64,000 bases of DNA, taken from the NCBI GenBank assembly GCA_965248995.1, contig CBDFKY010000006.1:447260-511259 (forward strand). The letters run 5' to 3'. Source of the stretch: CBDFKY01 sp965248995. Lineage in GTDB: Bacteria; Pseudomonadota; Alphaproteobacteria; Rickettsiales; UBA998. The notes under the pieces were generated by a model. That model saw only the letters and a list, made by a program, of their open reading frames with translations. It had not been told where the DNA came from and did no database searches. Shown one piece after another: positions 61,053-64,000 of the stretch. Within the stretch, counting starts at the first letter, position 1. Each line of letters starts with the position of its first letter. The position numbers and the translations under genes were made by a program.

Positions 61053-61791
61053 TCAAAGTCCATAACTGCGGGCGATGCTGCCCGTCACCATATACCACCC
61101 GTCCACCAGTACAAAGAAAATCAGCTTGAACGGCAGGGAAATAATCACAGGCGGCACCATCATCATCCCCATCGCCATCAGGATGGAGGCGACCAGCAGG
61201 TCGATGATCAAAAACGGTGATGAACAACAGGAAACCGATTTCAAAAGCGCGTTTCAGTTCGCTGATCATGAAGGCCGGGATCAGGATCTGGTAAGGCGTC
61301 TCGGCGCGTTTTTCCAGCTTGATTTTCGGCGACATATTGAGAAACAGTTCCAGATCCTTGTCGCGTACGTGCTGGAGCATGAATACGCGGAACGGCTCTG
61401 CGGTGCGCTCCAGTGCCTGTTCTTCGGTGATTTCCTCATCGATCAGAGGGAGTATGCCGTCATTATACGCTTTTTCAAAGGTCGGCGCCATGATGAACAG
61501 GGTAAGGAACAAAGCGAGCGACATGATGACCTGGTTCGGCGGCGTGGTCTGCGTGCCGATCGCGGTACGTAGAAACGAGAGTACGACGATGACACGGGTG
61601 AAACAGGTGGTCATCACCAGAATGGAAGGGGCGAGGGACAGGACGGTCAGCAGCAGGATGATCTGGATCATCCGCGCCGAGGCGGAGCTTCCTTCCAGCC
61701 CGCCGAGATTGATGTTCAGGTCGTCGGCGCCCGCGAACGCCGGCATGAGTATCGTGAGCAGCAGAGGGACGATCCAGAAAAAGCGTTTCAT
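61053..61791 (-). pseudogene. fliP: Flagellar export protein FliP, interrupted by one frameshift
   Basis: FliP forms the core gate of the flagellar type III export apparatus. A signal peptide (FFWIVPLLLTILMPAFAGA) and the first part (LSFLRTAIGTQTTPPNQVIM, ILIPAFMISELKRAFEIGF) are in one frame. The end (IIDLLVASILMAMGMMMVPP ... FKLIFFVLVDGWYMVTGSI) is in another. The expected FLLFIPFLIIDLL would be restored by removing one base near 61218, where ATCACCG stands for ATCCCG. The shift is not in a homopolymer. The start overlaps the fliO stop by ATGA. It is either a genuine mutation or an assembly error. Confidence 0.85.
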
Positions 61792-62066
61792 TCTTCCGTC
61801 CCGCTTTGCGGCAGGATATCCATCACCTGGGCGCGTTCCGCGTCCAGCAGCAGCGCATAATGTTTGTTCGCCATGCCGATGATGACGACGCGCCGTTTCG
61901 CATCCAGGAACATCGAGTCCACCATCGTAATGCTCCCTCCGGCGCTGCGGGACGTCTGCCAGCGCTTTTCCAGCCCGAAACGCCGCACCAGGAAACTCAG
62001 AAACAGCATCAGCGCGATGACGAAGCCGAATGAAAGCACTATTTGTATGAGTTGAGGCCATCCCAT
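61788..62066 (-). CDS. fliO: Flagellar biosynthetic protein FliO
   Basis: This 92-aa protein has one membrane helix (LIQIVLSFGFVIALMLFLSF) and then the FliO motif SMFLDAKRRVVIIGMANKHY with ALLLDAERAQVMDILP. FliO helps assemble the FliP ring. It is directly coupled to fliP. Confidence 0.82.
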   Translation of the reverse strand: MGWPQLIQIVLSFGFVIALMLFLSFLVRRFGLEKRWQTSRSAGGSITMVDSMFLDAKRRVVIIGMANKHYALLLDAERAQVMDILPQSGTEE

Positions 62067-62076
62067 ATCTTAAGTG

Positions 62077-62412
62077 CTAACGGGTTTCGTCGGGTGAAGC
62101 AAGCCCGGACTTCACGTATGCCTTGGCCGCCTTGCTGGTCTGCCCCATGCTGCCGAGCTGCGTGTGGATCGCCCCGGCGTGGGCGACCATCACGTCCCGC
62201 AGCAGGTGCAGGCGTTCTGACAGATGCGCGATATCCGTAGTAAAAGGTGCGGCTTCTTTAGGCGTCAAGGCCTGCAACGCGGCGACGGTTTCGTGGTATG
62301 TTTCCTCCAGATGCGGCAGGTGGGCGAACTGCTTGGCGCTTAAACACGCTTCCAGATCGCTCAGATAATGGTAGGCCTCTTCGATCAATACGGCGGCTTC
62401 TTCCTGTTCCAT
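62077..62412 (-). CDS. Small helical protein in the flagellar operon
   Basis: This 111-aa, all-helical protein (AVLIEEAYHYLSDLEACLSA, LHLLRDVMVAHAGAIHTQLG) has no recognised family. Size, helical content and position between an flhB-tail gene and fliO suggest a FlgN/FliT-like export chaperone, which is inference. Confidence 0.6.
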   Translation of the reverse strand: MEQEEAAVLIEEAYHYLSDLEACLSAKQFAHLPHLEETYHETVAALQALTPKEAAPFTTDIAHLSERLHLLRDVMVAHAGAIHTQLGSMGQTSKAAKAYVKSGLASPDETR

Positions 62413-62420
62413 ACCCTGTT

Positions 62421-62753
62421 TTACTCCTTGTTTTTTCCGTAGATCGCGTTGGCGCGGTACACGTAATTCAGAATTTCCGCTACCGCCGTAAACGCTTCGA
62501 GCGGAATGACCGAATCCACTTCCAGCAGGGAGAGGATTTCCACCAGATCGGCATCTTCCCGTACCCGCACGCCGTGTGCGAACGCCAGCGCCAGAATCTG
62601 GTCGGCGACATACCCCCTGCCGCTCGCCACGATGCGCGGCGCTTCATCGATCTCGCGGTCATAATGCAGCGCAACGGCTTTATTCATTCCTTTGGGGGAG
62701 GATTCCGCAGCCCCTTCCATCATGTCGACATGCGGAGGCTGTTCGCCGTTCAT
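62421..62753 (-). CDS. FlhB C-terminal-domain-like protein
   Basis: This is a stand-alone 110-aa homologue of the cytosolic switch domain of FlhB/EscU: KAVALHYDREIDEAPRIVAS, ILALAFAHGVRVREDADLVE, and DSVIPLEAFTAVAEILNYVY. The NPTH autocleavage motif of full FlhB is absent. Such FlhX/YlqH proteins accompany flagellar systems. It overlaps csrA by 4 bp. Confidence 0.85.
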   Translation of the reverse strand: MNGEQPPHVDMMEGAAESSPKGMNKAVALHYDREIDEAPRIVASGRGYVADQILALAFAHGVRVREDADLVEILSLLEVDSVIPLEAFTAVAEILNYVYRANAIYGKNKE

Positions 62754-62995
62754 GGCTGCTTTTCATCCTCGATAAAACCGGCGAAATCGTCTCCGAAGAA
62801 ATCCTCGGCGGAAGAAGTCATCGCCGACGCGTTTTCTTCCGTAATGCGGTCGTAGATCTCCTTGCGCAGGATGCTGGCACTGGCCGGAAAAGAAAAACCG
62901 AGCTTGGCGACTTTCCCTTTCACTTCCACGACCGTCATCACGATATTATTGTTGATGACGATGGATTCCCCGACTTTACGCGATAAATACAGCAT
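62750..62995 (-). CDS. csrA: Carbon storage regulator CsrA
   Basis: This RNA-binding post-transcriptional regulator starts MLYLSRKVGESIVINNNIVM, the standard CsrA N-terminus, followed by VVEVKGKVAKLGFSFPASAS and ILRKEIYDRITEEN. The acidic extension to 81 aa (EDFFGDDFAGFIEDEKQ) is unusual. An upstream in-frame start (63031) lacks homology. Csr proteins often control flagellar genes, and it heads the flagellar group here. Confidence 0.9.
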   Translation of the reverse strand: MLYLSRKVGESIVINNNIVMTVVEVKGKVAKLGFSFPASASILRKEIYDRITEENASAMTSSAEDFFGDDFAGFIEDEKQP

Positions 62996-63048
62996 GGACG
63001 CAACCATACGCCCGGCGGAGGTAAAGCGCAAACGGATTCATAAAACAA

Positions 63049-63081
63049 AAAGCCCGTAGCGGAATGAATGGCTACGGGTTT
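63049..63081 (-). terminator. Rho-independent terminator between the 63113 gene and csrA
   Basis: AGCCCGTAGC-ggaatgaatg-GCTACGGGTT forms a strong stem. T runs follow on both strands, so it may terminate transcription in both directions. Confidence 0.8.
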
Positions 63082-63112
63082 TTGAGGGGTTAAGATCGAA
63101 CGGGAGACGGGC

Positions 63113-63424
63113 TCAGTCGCCATAGATACCTATGGACGTATTTGCTTTTTTAAGCAGAAAACCAATCACTACCCCAGCCGTCAAGTAGAGAAAAACTCTG
63201 CTGTAACCTCCCAATGCAGGAAATTTATACATCAGAAAAGTGCCGGCGCAGAAGGATATCAGCAGATATGCAAAGGATGTCCTGCAGTCTATGCGATCAC
63301 GAGTACGGGCGCCGACCCAGGCCAGTTGTCCCCAGACTGTTATCAACACGATAATGAAAAGGACAGGAGGCAACAGCGTCTGAACTACCAGCAGTATTAT
63401 TACGATACCAATAACATAGGGCAT
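63113..63424 (-). CDS. Uncharacterised small membrane protein (103 aa)
   Basis: Four hydrophobic segments are predicted by eye (VIGIVIILLVVQTLLPPV, LFIIVLITVWGQLAWVGA, SFAYLLISFCAGTFLMYKF, YSRVFLYLTAGVVIGFLLK), with a short polar C-terminus. No family is recognised. The region 63425-63606 upstream holds no gene that I can support. Confidence 0.5.
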   Translation of the reverse strand: MPYVIGIVIILLVVQTLLPPVLFIIVLITVWGQLAWVGARTRDRIDCRTSFAYLLISFCAGTFLMYKFPALGGYSRVFLYLTAGVVIGFLLKKANTSIGIYGD

Positions 63425-63606
63425 GTATTTTTCACTTGATCAGAAAAACCGTGTCATCGTATCCATCCATTCCTTGCCGGGAATATAAGTTGCCATGTGA
63501 ATGACAGCGTGAGACAATGATATACACTTGAAGCGCACGGGTTCAGGACAGTGGCAAGAAAAACAGGACTACTTTAACAAAAATTTACCAATGTAATCAA
63601 GTGTAA

Positions 63607-64000
63607 TCATGACTCCGCTTTCGGATGGTTGAATTCACACCACAAAAGCAGCATCACGCCCGTACAGATACAGGCGTCCGCAACGTTGAAAGATGGCCAG
63701 TGATGGAGGCCGGCATGAAAATCCAGGAAATCCGCCACCGCGCCGAAGCGCAGCCGGTCGACCACGTTGCCGATCGCGCCACCGGCGATCATCCCAGTGG
63801 CGACGGACTGGATCAAGGGAGGCGGTACGCTCAGTTTCATCATGCGATGATGCCGGTACAGCAGGGCGGCGGAAACGCCGAGCGCGAGGGCCGTCAGCGG
63901 CCAGCGGGCGTCCATATGGGCGAACATGCCGAAACTTACGCCGTGGTTCCACACCATCACCAGATTAAAGAACGGCAGCACCTCGATCGGCGGACGCGAC
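63607..64000 (-). CDS. lspA: Lipoprotein signal peptidase (5' end cut by window)
   Basis: This integral-membrane aspartic protease removes lipoprotein signal peptides. The frame is open to the window edge (upstream residues PPIEVLPFFNLVMVWNHGVS). The two catalytic aspartates lie in IGNVVDRLRFG and FNVADACI, and the conserved segment GGAIGNVVDRL is intact. It processes the several lipoproteins encoded in this window. Confidence 0.93.
   Translation of the reverse strand, partial: SRPPIEVLPFFNLVMVWNHGVSFGMFAHMDARWPLTALALGVSAALLYRHHRMMKLSVPPPLIQSVATGMIAGGAIGNVVDRLRFGAVADFLDFHAGLHHWPSFNVADACICTGVMLLLWCEFNHPKAES

Noticed and set aside
63425..63606. Possible tRNA or small RNA in the gap before lspA
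   Set aside because: No cloverleaf, CCA end or conserved T-loop sequence could be found.

Overview
The window is a chromosomal segment of an alphaproteobacterium. Coding regions are GC-rich and tightly packed, with AT-rich gaps at a few promoter regions. The alphaproteobacterial signs are the order gpmI, envC, ctpA, divergent polysaccharide deacetylase, rppH, a dnaG-rpoD pair, and a gene-transfer-agent (GTA) type head-tail trio. The type IV secretion genes have the Rickettsiales (Rvh) layout: virB3, virB4 and three virB6 paralogues in one operon, with a second degenerate virB4 beside a virB2 pilin elsewhere. Acetolactate synthase, cyclopropane fatty acid synthase, flagellar genes, a Flp pilin and ComEC argue against a reduced obligate endosymbiont. 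A deep-branching or free-living relative of Rickettsiales is my inference, not something the sequence proves.

Layout: 1-2.7 kb, acetolactate synthase large subunit (5' end outside the window) and Hsp33. 2.7-6.5 kb, accessory stretch with an XRE regulator, an RTX protein, a HicAB-type pair, a nested palindrome and a secreted trypsin-like protease. 6.6-13 kb, a seven-gene operon for modified membrane lipids built around a cyclopropane-fatty-acyl-phospholipid synthase. 13-24.4 kb, a leftward block: a large unknown protein, FtsB-like protein, LolA, RecR, three GTA-type genes, an RDD membrane protein, SecF, VirB4-2 and VirB2. 24.5-29.7 kb, dnaG, rpoD and a TraB/GumN protein. 29.6-34 kb, leftward pyrG, secG, tpiA, rpsP and a gene broken by two frameshifts. 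34.4-41.6 kb, the vir operon (B3, B4, B6 x3, B7-like). 41.6-48.5 kb, cNMP-FHA protein, Flp pilin, ribF, a DUF192 pair, cysS and an inositol-phosphatase family gene. 48.6-58.1 kb, lytic transglycosylase, gpmI, envC, ctpA, deacetylase, rppH and comEC. 58.1-60.2 kb, a uracil-DNA-glycosylase family protein, an SDR enzyme and a lipoprotein. 60.2-63 kb, a leftward flagellar operon (csrA, flhB-tail, fliO, fliP) ending in a gene with 36 perfect 15-bp repeats. The right edge cuts lspA.

The main unexplained structure is mobile-looking palindromic DNA. A family of paired hairpins (about 80-133 bp, four copies seen) has conserved outer and central motifs but different, internally complementary stems in every copy. 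One copy lies in frame inside the comEC reading frame, one covers the start of an orphan ORF, and one abuts a gene start. This resembles the behaviour of Rickettsia palindromic elements. Two other palindromic elements and three 15-bp coding minisatellites add to the picture. Two genes (fliP and the gene at 33.3-34.1 kb) carry frameshifts that could be real or assembly errors.

No rRNA, tRNA, CRISPR array, transposase or integrase was recognised.
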